A stretch of 64,000 nt of DNA from Humulus lupulus (Eukaryota > Streptophyta > Magnoliopsida > Rosales > Cannabaceae): contig NC_084793.1 in assembly GCF_963169125.1 (NCBI RefSeq), positions 42,341,578-42,405,577 of the forward strand. The letters are read 5' to 3'. The notes beneath the pieces are model-generated. The model did no database searches and had not been told where the DNA came from. It saw nothing but the letters and a program-made list of their open reading frames with translations. Position numbers and translations under genes: made by a program. This document shows, one piece after another, positions 30,681 to 40,675 of the stretch. The first letter of the stretch is position 1; each line of letters opens with the position of its first letter.

Positions 30681-31055
30681 ATCTTTAGTCCTATTGCTGC
30701 AGAGTCTGATTGATTGCCAAGGCATAACTGCAATATGCCTGCAATCAATGATGATGTACATCAAGCCTGATAACAACATCCAAAAACCACCTCCCATTCC
30801 CATCAATCAGTCACAAACAACAGATCAACACATCACACACAACATAAGCATATAACAATTAAGGGGTCGTGCCCTGACATCATACATATATAAACACACT
30901 CATCATGCTCAATCTATACTATTCAGGTAAACAAGGAAACTCAAACAAGCATTTAAATAAATAGTTCATTTAATATCGACCGCCTTAAGTCAAGCTCGTC
31001 ACTAGCAGCAAGCGAACATGTTTCATCGATCTCCAGGAATCATAAACCTTGGCAC
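30681..31055 (-). other. Untranslated leader of G2
   Basis: About 375 bp between primer site and gag. No ORF or clear motif seen, unlike the leader of element A. Confidence 0.6.
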
Positions 31056-31067
31056 GCTCTGATACCA
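31056..31067 (-). promoter_or_regulatory. Primer binding site of G2
   Basis: TGGTATCAGAGC on the minus strand, three bases after the 5' LTR end. It is complementary to the initiator tRNA-Met 3' end, as usual in chromoviruses. Confidence 0.92.
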
Positions 31068-31070
31068 AGT

Positions 31071-33259
31071 TGTAACGCCCGACTACTTTAGATTCGTTAC
31101 CATGTGATTTATAAATGTGGCATTAGCTCACTAATCGAGGTTTTCGGTTGAAAAGTGTGATTAGATTGAAACAAAACTCATTTGACGACATTAATTATAA
31201 AGTTTTGGATATTCATTTAAAATCATAAAAGTTATACATTTGGGATCCCAAAATACTGTTTGAAAATGTATTACAACTCAAAAATGTGAATACAGTCGAC
31301 CTAAGCGACAAAATCAGCCATCTACAGGTGATTCCTTAAACAACCCCGGTTGTGGCAGCCAGGTAGGCCGAACATATACACGCTGCTCCACACTCTCCAA
31401 CTCATGGTTGGTCGACCTTTCCTCCCTTACCTGCACCATAGAGCACCCGTGAGCCAAAGCCCAGCAAGAAAATTCAATGCATAACAAATCACAATTCAAT
31501 CCAATAATATACAACATAAACAATCATTAGATTAAACATTTAGCGGCCTACACCGACACAGGTGCCTTACCAGGCCCTGGGTTCGTGGTCTTCACCAAAA
31601 AAGTGGATATAGCACCCTTAGAGGGTCTCGCCCTAGCGGCCTGCACTCAGCATGCCTTCGCCATTCTTGGCCTTCTTTGTTCTCGTCCTTCGCATTTCTT
31701 GGCCTTTTCCGTTCATTCATAATCATGCACAACATATCATAGTATTTACAAGTGTTCACACATATATTAAACACAAATATTAGGGCCACACCCTAAATAA
31801 AAAATAATTGGGTCATGCCCTACTCTACGGACACAAACACTTTTCTTACCTGTGTCCCGAGCTGATAGATTAACGCGATCCTGAGCATGATCCCCTAAAC
31901 ACGAGTTTTGACATAAAACCTAGTCACAACGCCATAATAAATAGATATCCATCAATTCCTAACCAATTAAATTCTAGCCTTCAGGACCTCGAATCCTACT
32001 AAACTGGGTAGTAGAATCCTTCCCGAGCCTTAAAATTTAGGTTCCCGAACTTAAAACCTTCAATTGGCCTTTTCCCCTAATTTGAATCGCGGCCCAGCCC
32101 CTAGGGTCGTAGCCCACTACAAGTTAGAGAGCATGGCTCTCTTTGCTGAAGGATACGGGCTGCTGCGCGCCTCGCCTGCACTGCGGTGCCTGGGCCAACT
32201 CAAAGGCTTCCCAGGCCTCTTCGCACACATGGGTCGTGGCGCGAGCCCCAAAACCCCAGAAATCCATGCATTTCTACTACGTTTTCCCAAGCCAAACCTA
32301 TAAATTCTCACCCAATTCAACCCTTGAAGTCAAAATTAAACCCAGAATTCACGTCTAGGCAACTTAGTCAGCAAAAACATTCCAAGAACCAGCTCATGAT
32401 CTCATCAAAACCTAAAAATCAAACTAAGCCCGAACTAAAGAAAACTCACCAAAAATCACACCAGAATCAACAGAAAAGATCAAGTTTGAAACCCTTACCT
32501 CACTGAGAATTCAACTGAGCTAATCTCCAAGCACTTCAAACCTCCAGTTCTTCAACTCCTTAGCTAAATCATCAAAATTCACCAAGCTTCCAAGCTTAGA
32601 GAGGGAGAGAGAGAGTGCTGAGAGAGAGAAAGTGAGATAAGCTGAGAGAGTTCTGATTTTTTTCTTCTTCTAAGCATCTGGTGGGTTCTAGTGTCTAAGG
32701 CAATCCAAGTCTATCCCCCAGCTACCTAAGTACAAAAATTCCCCTAAGTCTATCCTTAATCCCTTAATGCCATGAAGGGCAATCCCGTCATTTGCCACAT
32801 CCTGCTAGTTCCTCGAGTGTTCCTATAATTCCCCATTTAATCCCCCGACATACTTAAACAATCTCTAATCACTACTTGTTATCCAGTAAATCTTGAACAC
32901 GTGCTATGTTCCCAGAATACCCCTAGGCTCCCCCGAGTCGGGTATTCGACCCCGTTGTGACTATTTCGCTATTCCGCTCCCTAGGGCTGTTTTGGACCAC
33001 ACATCCCAAATATATCACCACAATCTTGTGGTATCATGCACAACATACATACAATTCACATTTATGCCCTCAATGGGCCAAAATTACAATTATGCCCTTA
33101 TTAACTGAAATGGGCTCACATGTATATTTAATTCTCCTAAACATACATTTCTAATCACATAATCATTTAATCCACATATTAATATAATTAAATCAATTAT
33201 TGCCCTCCCAGCACTCTAATCAAGGCACTAGGCCTTATTAGAAAATTTGGGATGTTAAA
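31071..33259 (-). repeat. 5' LTR of G2
   Basis: 2189 bp. On the minus strand it begins near TTTAACATCCC (mutated TG) and ends GGGCGTTACA at 31071. Landmarks: TTGGGATCCCAA (31240), TGCAGGTAAGG on minus near 31432, CAGGTAAGAAAA on minus near 31850, and a GC word zone (32085-32240). Confidence 0.9.
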
Positions 33260-34051
33260 TCATCCCATTGTAGTGGTGATCTGCATTTTCGCCCGTACAA
33301 CATCTCGTAAGGAGCCATTCCTATCGTAGACTAGTAGTTGTTATTGTAGGTAACGACTCTAGGATTCTATGAAATCCAATGCACACGATCTCAACATATC
33401 TTCTAGTATATGAATAGTCCTCTCAGATTGCCCATCTATCTGGGGATGGAATGCCGGGCTGAGCTTGAGTGCTGAGCTTGAGCGCTGAGCTTGAGCGCTG
33501 TGCCCATTGCTTTCTATAACCCTTTCCAAAAATTTGAAGTGAAAAAAGATCCTCTGTCTTACATTATTGACTTTGGTACCCCATGAAGTCTCACTATCTC
33601 CTTGACATACAACTTTACATAATGATCTGCGGTGTAGGTTGTCTTAACCAATATGAAGTGAGCAGATTTAGTGAGTCTATCAACTATATTCCAAGCAGAA
33701 TCAAACTGATTCGTTGATCTGGGCAATCCTACCATAAATTCCATTGCTATGTCCTCCCATTTCCATTATGGAATATATAGTGGTTGTAAAATCCCTGCTG
33801 ATCTCTGATATTCCGTCTTTACTTGTTGGTAGGTAAGGCATCTGGATACATACTCTGCTATGTCTCGCTTCATCCCTGCCACCAGTACAATTCCTTTAAA
33901 TCCATATACATCTTTGTTGATCCTGGGTGTAAGGAATATGGTGTAGTATGTGCTTCATCTAGAATGCTCTTCTTGATCTGTTTATCATCAGGCATACATA
34001 TACGATCCTTGTATCTTAGCAGTCCCTCGGTTGACAAGGAAAACTCGCTAC
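33260..34051 (-). pseudogene. pol: Integrase middle part of element A
   Basis: Minus strand: LLRYKDRICMPDDKQIKKSI and [20 protein letters not shown] near 34030-33880, YWWQG, then MEFMVGLPRSTNQFDSAW, VDRLTKSAHFILVKTTY, YVKEIVRLHGVPKSIMSD (33744-33559). The catalytic Glu region is broken by a 13-bp triplication (33458-33496). The segment ends EMLYGRKCRSPLQWD at the G2 insertion. It continues at 22030. Confidence 0.88.
33458..33496 (-). repeat. 13-bp triplicate in A integrase
   Basis: GCTGAGCTTGAGT/C is repeated three times (33458, 33471, 33484) within integrase coding. It adds 26 bp and so shifts the frame. Confidence 0.92.
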
Positions 34052-34056
34052 TGCCC

Positions 34057-36688
34057 TGTAACGCCCTACACTCCAAGGACCGTTACAGTGTGCCTTATAA
34101 ACAGTGCTAAACTCGTTAATCGAGTCATTTGGACAAAATCGTGTAACTAAGTATGATTAGCGGTTTAGGGATTAAAATTTTTGGTTAAGATGTAACGTTT
34201 CATTAGAACGTTTACTGTATACATTGGGATCCCAAAGATATAATTTAAAGATCTATTACAAGAAAATATTTACAACCAGCTGATCTAAGTGGCAAAACAG
34301 GGTTCAACCCTAGTTCCTCTTTCAACTCTCGGCCGTGGCGGTCGAGCAACCACATATGTACACATCGTCACCTAAGCTCTCCAACTCAAGGATGGTCCAG
34401 CTTTCTTTTGCCTTTACCCGCACCACATAGCACTCGTGAGCCGAAGCCCAGCAAGAAAACTTAACATGCTCATGAATAGTAATAACATGTCATCAAATCA
34501 TAGGGCGCATGCCTAGCAAATATAGCCCTATTCAAGCATCAAATAAGTTCACGTAATGATGGGTATCCAGGATAAGGAATCCTGCCCTCCTGAGTGGATG
34601 ACTATCAAGTCAATCCTAATCAGATAAGTGATTTAACACTGGTGGTTCCGGTAACCATGTTGGGCTTATAGCCCTAAATAGAAGAGTGACAGTTGTTAAA
34701 GTCACTAAGGTGGGTTCCGTTCCCATTAGCCTTGTGAAAATAGGGTCACCTGGGCTTTACAAATAAGTAATTCTTTCACTAGCTTAAACAAGGTAGGTAT
34801 ATGATGGAATAATCACCAACATAAACCTACCGAGTGACCCTAGAGTCACAACCGTGGGATTATGCTCCCTAGCCATGTGACAAAACAGTCACCTAGGCCT
34901 TTGGCCCTGGCTTTGAGTAATTAGTCTTAGTCTAGACAAGCGCTTATAATTTTCATCGACCTTCGGGTTGGTCCAGCATTAATGCTCCTAGAGTCATTCA
35001 ACGCTGATATCGATTAGATCTAATCTTTTATTGGCTCTGCATTCATGACGCTTATGCCGTTTCTGACTCTCAGGTCAGTAATACGCGACCAGTGCCGATC
35101 CTGAATAGTCAGTGCCACACACAAGTAAGCAATGCTACCAAACATATATCATATGTCAAATATTTGAATATAGGGCATTCAACATGCTTACTTAACAATT
35201 GCTAGCATAATTAGGATCATCCATAAACACAGAGACTTAAGCTCAGATCAATCTCATATTCAACATTCACAGCATGTCCTAATCACATGTTTCTCGTGCA
35301 TCACATTAAACATCCAACATGCATCAAGAATAACCATGCATGTCACGTACATAGGGTGCAGTTTTCTGTCCTTTGGTCCAAGCACAGATTACCAATAAAC
35401 AAGCCACAAGCACGATCCTTATTCCAAGCTTCTAGTGATAACCTAGTCACAACCATAAACGGTGATCCAATGAGTTCAAGTTCTCAAACCAATCTTGGAA
35501 CCAAGACCTAGCCTCCGAGACATCAAATCCCAATAAATTGGGTAGTAGGAATGATCCCGAGGCCTAAGGTTTGAGCTCCCAAGCTCAAAACATCATTTCG
35601 ACCCTAAAAACCCTCCAGAGCCGTGGCCCCAAAACCCTGAGCCGCGGCCCCCCAGCCAAAACAGAATCACCAGGGGCAAGTGCCGCGACGTACCATACTC
35701 ATTTCCGCGGCCCCCGGAGCTCACAAAACCTTCCACCTGCTTCATCGAGCCTGGGTCGCGACGCCAAAGAACAGGGCCGCGGCCCAACCTCGAACCAGCC
35801 ACTTTTCCCTGATTTCTCCATTTTAAAACCTTCCAAAAACCTATCCAAACATCTCCAAACTCAAAAATCAAAGTTCCCAAACATCCCCATGATCCAAAAC
35901 CAACAAAACCCAAGTCTCAAATCTCACAAAAACTCATCAAAACACAAAGTCCAATTCATGCTTAAAAACTTAAAAACTTAGAACTTAAAACTTGGATTAC
36001 CTCTAATTGAGTTGTTTCCCAACTAAATCCTCTGAATAATAAGCTTCTAACCTTCCCTAGGATCGCTATGCCTCGATCCTCGGTTGAATTCGAGTCCTAG
36101 AACTCAAGTTTCCTTCGAAAATGCAACTAGGAGACGAAAATGGAACTTAGAGAGAGAGAGAGAGAGAGAACTTACTGAACCTTCTTTTTATTTCCTAAAA
36201 TGTTACTTCAAGCTTAAGTAGCCTCAACCAAATCCTAACGCTCGGGGTCCCGAAAACACCCCCAGGGAAAAAATATTCAAAACCTCCAGAATTTCCCCCC
36301 TGATCTTACTAACTCCCAATTTATCATCAAATATTAATTCCCATTACCCAATAACCCAGTAATGCTAAATACCCCTTGACTCACTCCAAGTCAAGAATAA
36401 ATCCCGTTGTGACTTTCCCACTAGCTTACCTCCTAGGATCGTCTCGTGCTGAGTAACCCTAGCATAACCAAATAACAATAAAGCACCACACACATATCAC
36501 ATATATGCCAAATATGCCCGAAATGGCCAAAATATGAAAATCACCCAATTAATCAGAAATGGGTTCACATGTATATTTAATACACCTAAACATGTATATT
36601 ATCATTTAATAACATACTAAATCAATTATGGCCCTCCCGGCCTCCTAATCAAGGTCCTAAACCTTATTAGAAAATTCGGGGCATTACA
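34057..36688 (-). mobile_element. Solo LTR (2632 bp) in A integrase
   Basis: It is flanked by TGCCC (34052-34056 and 36689-36693) with TG...CA ends, minus-oriented. Its left 150 bp closely match 26883 onward (GCCCTACACTCCAAGGACCG against GCCCTAAACTCCAAGGACTA), so both solo LTRs are one family. It has TTGGGATCCCAA near 34218, a GC word zone (35620-35790) and a (GA)n run near 36150. Confidence 0.92.
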
Positions 36689-37854
36689 TGCCCTCTCTTT
36701 TAATGAGAGTTCTCTGTTTCTTCAAAGTCTCATCCTCTTGCTGCCTTTCCTATATTAGTTTTCGGAGAGTTGACTGCATTGAAAAATTAGCCAATCCATT
36801 TGTCACCACCTCGATACCAGCTCTAACAATTTCATGTTGTAGCGATATCGCCATACTACCAAGTGCCGAGACATTTCCATGTCCTCTCCTACTGAGTGCA
36901 TCAACAACAACATCAGCTTTTCCTTCAAGGTTTGGAAGCTTTCCTTACATTTTTCTGTCCATATGAAATTTTGTTGTTTCCTCGTGAGGTTTGTCAAGGG
37001 TGTTGCAATCTTGGAGAACCCCTCAACAAGTTTTCTGTAGTAAACAGCTAGTCATAAGAAACTTCTGAGTTCTAAAGCATTCTTGGGTTGGGGCCAACCC
37101 TTGATGGCTTCAATCTTGGCTAGGTCTACTGCTATTCCTTCTTTATACACAATGTGTCCAAGGAATGCTACCAAATTTTGCATTTCTTGAATTTTGCATA
37201 CAGCTAATGCTTCTTTAGTTTGTTGAGCATGAGGAGATGTTCTTCATGCTCTTTCTTGGTCTTTGAGCAAATCAGAATATCGTCTATGAACACTACTAGG
37301 AATTAATCAAAGAATTCCTTGAATACCCTGTTCATCGTATCCATGAAAGCTTCTGGGGAATTCGTGAGACCGAAGGACATAACCAAAAATGTGTAGTGTC
37401 CATAACGAGTTCTAAATGTTGTTTTAAGAATGTCTTCTTCCTTTACTTTCAGCTGGTGATACCCAGATCTCAGATCAATCTTGGAGAACATTGCTGCTCC
37501 CTGCAATTGATCAAAGAGGTCATCTATCCTTGGAAAATGATATTTGTTTTTGATGGTGACCTTGTTGAGTTCTTGATAAACGATGCACATCCGCATACTA
37601 CCATCATTCTTTTTGATGAATAGCACCAGCGCTCCCCACAACAAATAACTTGGTCGAATGAAACCTTTGTCCAACAACTCTTGTAGCTGTAGCTTTATTT
37701 CCTTCAACTCCGTCGGTGCCATTCTGTAGAGTGATTTTGATATCGGTGCGGTTTTCGTTGCTAGTTTGATTATAAGCTCTATCTCTCAGTCTGGGGGTAG
37801 TCCGAGTAAATCCTCTGGAAATACCTTAGGGAATTCACACACTATTCTAACATC
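36689..37854 (-). pseudogene. pol: RT with RNase H deletion, element A
   Basis: Minus strand, 37722-37303: [87 protein letters not shown], then past a stop FIDDILI (catalytic DD). Below 37250 the frame is poor. Near 36930 the RT-RNase H connector (TEKCKESFQTLK) runs directly into KADVVVDALSRRG, the sequence that normally follows RNase H. Most of RNase H is therefore gone. Integrase start (RAGIEVVTNGLANFSMQST) follows to 36694. Confidence 0.85.
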
Positions 37855-38310
37855 TCAAGGTCCTAGCCGCGTTTGCTTTGTTTTGTCCACTATACTTGCG
37901 AGAAATTCTTGACATCCCTTTTGAATCATGCTTATGGCCTTTAGTGTTGAGATGATAGGTGTTCGAACTCTAGTTATTTCTCCCATGAATGTGAATTGCT
38001 CGCCCTTTTTTGGTCTGAACGTTATGATCTTCCTTCTACAGTCGATGGTAGCTCTAAACTTTGTGAGCCAATCCATTTCGAGTATGATATCATAGTCCTT
38101 CATGTTAAGCTCCACCAAATCTCCAGGGCATTCTCTTTCTTCTACCTTGATAGGGATTACTTGAAACCATCTTGATGACAACATCAGTTCTCCCGAGGGT
38201 AGTGTAGTGACAAAACTATTTGCGAACCTTTTAACATTTAATCTTAGCCTACCAGCTATATCTAGTGACATATATTAATTTGTAGCTCCAGAATCAAATA
38301 ATGATTTGCA
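37855..38310 (-). pseudogene. pol: Protease of element A
   Basis: Minus strand. The active site SLFDSGATN lies near 38305-38280 and is followed by a stop. The frame 38271-37855 then shows FANSFVTTLPSGELMLSSRW, LVELNMKDYDIILEMDWLTK (the usual DxILGMDWL motif) and AISMIQKGCQEFLASIVD, the linker to RT. Here the catalytic Asp is kept. Confidence 0.85.
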
Positions 38311-39505
38311 TTTTACATCAGATATATAAAGCTGACCTGTCATAATTTTGTTGCTAGCTTTCACCTCTCCCTAAGTAAGTGCAAACACATGGGCAGGAAT
38401 CAGATCATTGATCCCTTGTGCTGCTCTACTCTATCGTTGTAGGCAATTCTTCTTGAAGTTACCTTTCTATCCACATTTGTAGCATTGCTTTCCGTTTCCA
38501 AACTTGCACTTTTCAAGATGTCTACGGTTGCATGTGGGACACTTGGGTTTCTCCTTTTGATTCTGAGGAGTGTTATCGGTTGCTTCTCCCTTGAGCTTCT
38601 TGTCTCCTCCACTGATTTGATCTTCTTGGGGTTTCCTCTTGTGATCCCCTTAGTTTTCCTAGCTTCCCTTCTGGCAGCTGCTTCCTTCTAGATACGTTCT
38701 TTGCACATCTCTACTTCCAAAGCCTTTTCTAGAGCTTCAGCATAGGTTGTCATAGTGCCTGACATCTTTACATCTTTGTAAATTGTTGACTTTAGCCCTT
38801 TCATAAACCAATGAACCCTCAGTGCTTCATTTGGAACTATCTCTAGTGAAAACTTGGCCAAACGGTCGAACTTCTAAGCATATTCAGTCACAATAATGCC
38901 TTCTTGTTTCAGTGCCACAAACTCATCTACCTTGTCTTCAAGGACTGCAGTACCATAGCACTGCCTGTTGAATATTTCCACAAAGTCTTCCTAGGTCATG
39001 GTACTAATATCTCGAGTTTGCTTGACAATTTCCCACCAAATTCTTGCATCCTTTTTCATTAGATGAGTTGCACAGGATATTCTGTCTCGATTCCTCAATC
39101 CCATATGGTCAAGTATTCCCTTTACTATTCCTAGCCATTCCTCTGCTTCCATTGGATCAACTTTTCCTTCGAAGTTTGGCAGGTGTTTTTTAGGAATCTT
39201 TCATAGACAGGCTCAAATCCTTGTGCTGGGTTAGCCACCACTGGTATTCTTCCATTCTCTACATATTGGTTGACTACTGGTGCTGGCGGTCCATTCTGCC
39301 GAACTCTAGCCAACTCTGCATCCTATCGTCTCAATTGTGCTTGCAGTCTTGCTATCTCACCTTCCAGGATGTTAGGTTGTTCAGGCACTGTTGGAGCCTC
39401 GGGGATATCAGCTATGTTGGGGTCAGCAGTTAATTCACCCTTACCTCTTTCTGTTGCTCCTCCCGTTGCTCTCCCATTAAGCCTATTTGACCTCCTGGTT
39501 GCCAT
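38311..39505 (-). pseudogene. gag: Gag of element A
   Basis: It starts at ATG 39505 (MATRRSNRLNGRATGG, a basic start), with a coiled stretch IARLQAQLRR then TAG 39323. It continues with ELARVRQNGPPAP, FEPVYERFLK, a frame break near 39190, capsid segments (CATHLMKKDARIWWEIV near 39070, DRLAKFSLEIVPNEALRVHW near 38850) and a nucleocapsid with CX2C..H..C spacing at 38550-38450. The length fits chromovirus gag. Several stops and frameshifts. Confidence 0.82.
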
Positions 39506-39781
39506 GGAGAACTTTCTACGATAACAAGCTTAGTGTGAGAAAGGATATATAGTGTTTTATGAAAAGTTTTATTCCAAGTAGAGAAAGTTCTAATTCCTAA
39601 TGTTTCATACAAACAATCACAAACAAGTAAAGAAGAAAACTAAGATCTTTATTAATTCAAAGTCTTATGATATTTCCCAGATAGAAAATCTAAATTTTCA
39701 AGAAAGTGACTAAAAGTCCTTCCTTAACAATCTTATTAATCAAAACATAATAGAAGAAACAAGGAAGAAAAAAAATGCCTA

Positions 39782-40628
39782 GTCTTCCACGCCAGATTCT
39801 GGCTCGGACTCTGCTGGTTCTTCATCAGGGTCCATCTTAGGGTATTCTCTTCAAATTTAGACATCGCTTGATAAACTGGTGAAACTGGATAACCATTCAA
39901 TATGTCCTCCTCACCATCAGTATTTGAATCAGTCTCCATCTCAGGGTCATATTTAGGAAAGTGTTGTCTAACTACTGCTTGAATCTCTGGTGGTGATTTT
40001 AGATCCACTTCTAGCATATCCTCAGTGATTCTGAAGTAATTTGGTTCTCATTCCCTTGCGGAGTTTTTCTCGGTGCTTTCTTGAATAGAACCTGCAACAA
40101 CCTCTTTGCTTTCAGGTGTGAGCTCATAATGGATTGGTAGATGCGCTCCACTTCTTCTCCTTCCACTTCCGCCTTCTTCATCTTATAAAAAATGAGGTCG
40201 AAAAATCAATGTGCAAAGGCATACATCAACATTGGACACCTTTCCCTTTCAGTGGTGATGTTTTCTTCTTGATGCTAGAAGTGGTCGAGGTAGTACACCA
40301 TCTTGGGCGTTTGGAACATGGCTGCCCTTATCACGTTGAACTTTTCATAGGACCATACTAGTACACCTCTTCGGTTGACTATGTTCATGATTTTTGCGTT
40401 GACCGCAATCATTCTTCTAAGAGCTTTGAGTGGTTTGGCTTCACCAAAATTTTTGTCTATTCTTAGTGTTACGATATCTCTAACCTCTTGAAGTACTATT
40501 TCTCTAAAGGTCTTAATTAAAGGAGGCATAGTTCCTAAGTCTCCGTATAAACATTCAAACACATTAATAGCAAAACTCAAATACTTATAAATACGTACAG
40601 AATAGTGAGAGAAGTCTTTTCCAATCAT
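39782..40628 (-). pseudogene. Extra ORF between primer site and gag in element A
   Basis: Read on the minus strand from ATG 40628, one frame runs about 205 codons. It has only two stops (TAG 40277-40275 and a TGA near 40200), then moves frame near 40015 and continues to about 39782. Segments: MIGKDFSHYSVRIYKYL, TFREIVLQEVRDIVTLRIDK, PLKALRRMIAVNAKIMNIVN, MKKAEVEGEEVERIYQSIM, PEIQAVVRQHFPKYDPEMET and an acidic end (DPDEEPAESEPESGVED). This looks like a decayed protein of roughly 280 residues with a helical middle and acidic tail. I do not recognise it. Chromoviruses normally have only an untranslated leader here. It may be captured host coding or an element-specific ORF1. Confidence 0.6.
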
Positions 40629-40660
40629 CCATGTGTATACTATGAGTGGCCATGGCCTAT

Positions 40661-40672
40661 CTTTGATACCAA
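40661..40672 (-). promoter_or_regulatory. Primer binding site of element A
   Basis: TTGGTATCAAAG on the minus strand, three bases after the LTR. One mismatch from the initiator tRNA-Met type TTGGTATCAGAG. Confidence 0.85.
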
Positions 40673-40675
40673 CTT

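Larger units (their letters stand above)
22036..33259 (-). mobile_element. Chromovirus G2 (Ty3/gypsy), minus strand, nested in A
   Basis: It is bracketed by TCATC (22031-22035 and 33260-33264). 5' LTR 33259-31071, primer site 31067-31056, gag about 30680-29580, protease, RT, RNase H, integrase start down to 22564, then directly the terminal 528 bp of the 3' LTR (22563-22036). The integrase C-terminal half, polypurine tract and first three-quarters of the 3' LTR are deleted. Two solo LTRs are inserted (26883-29574 and 23435-25887). LTR ends are point-mutated (TATAACACCC at 22036; GTTAAA at 33259). Confidence 0.9.

Noticed and set aside
35571..35981. Open frame of 136 codons in the solo LTR 34057-36688
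   Set aside because: It covers the GC word zone, has no domain, and an opposite-strand frame overlaps it.
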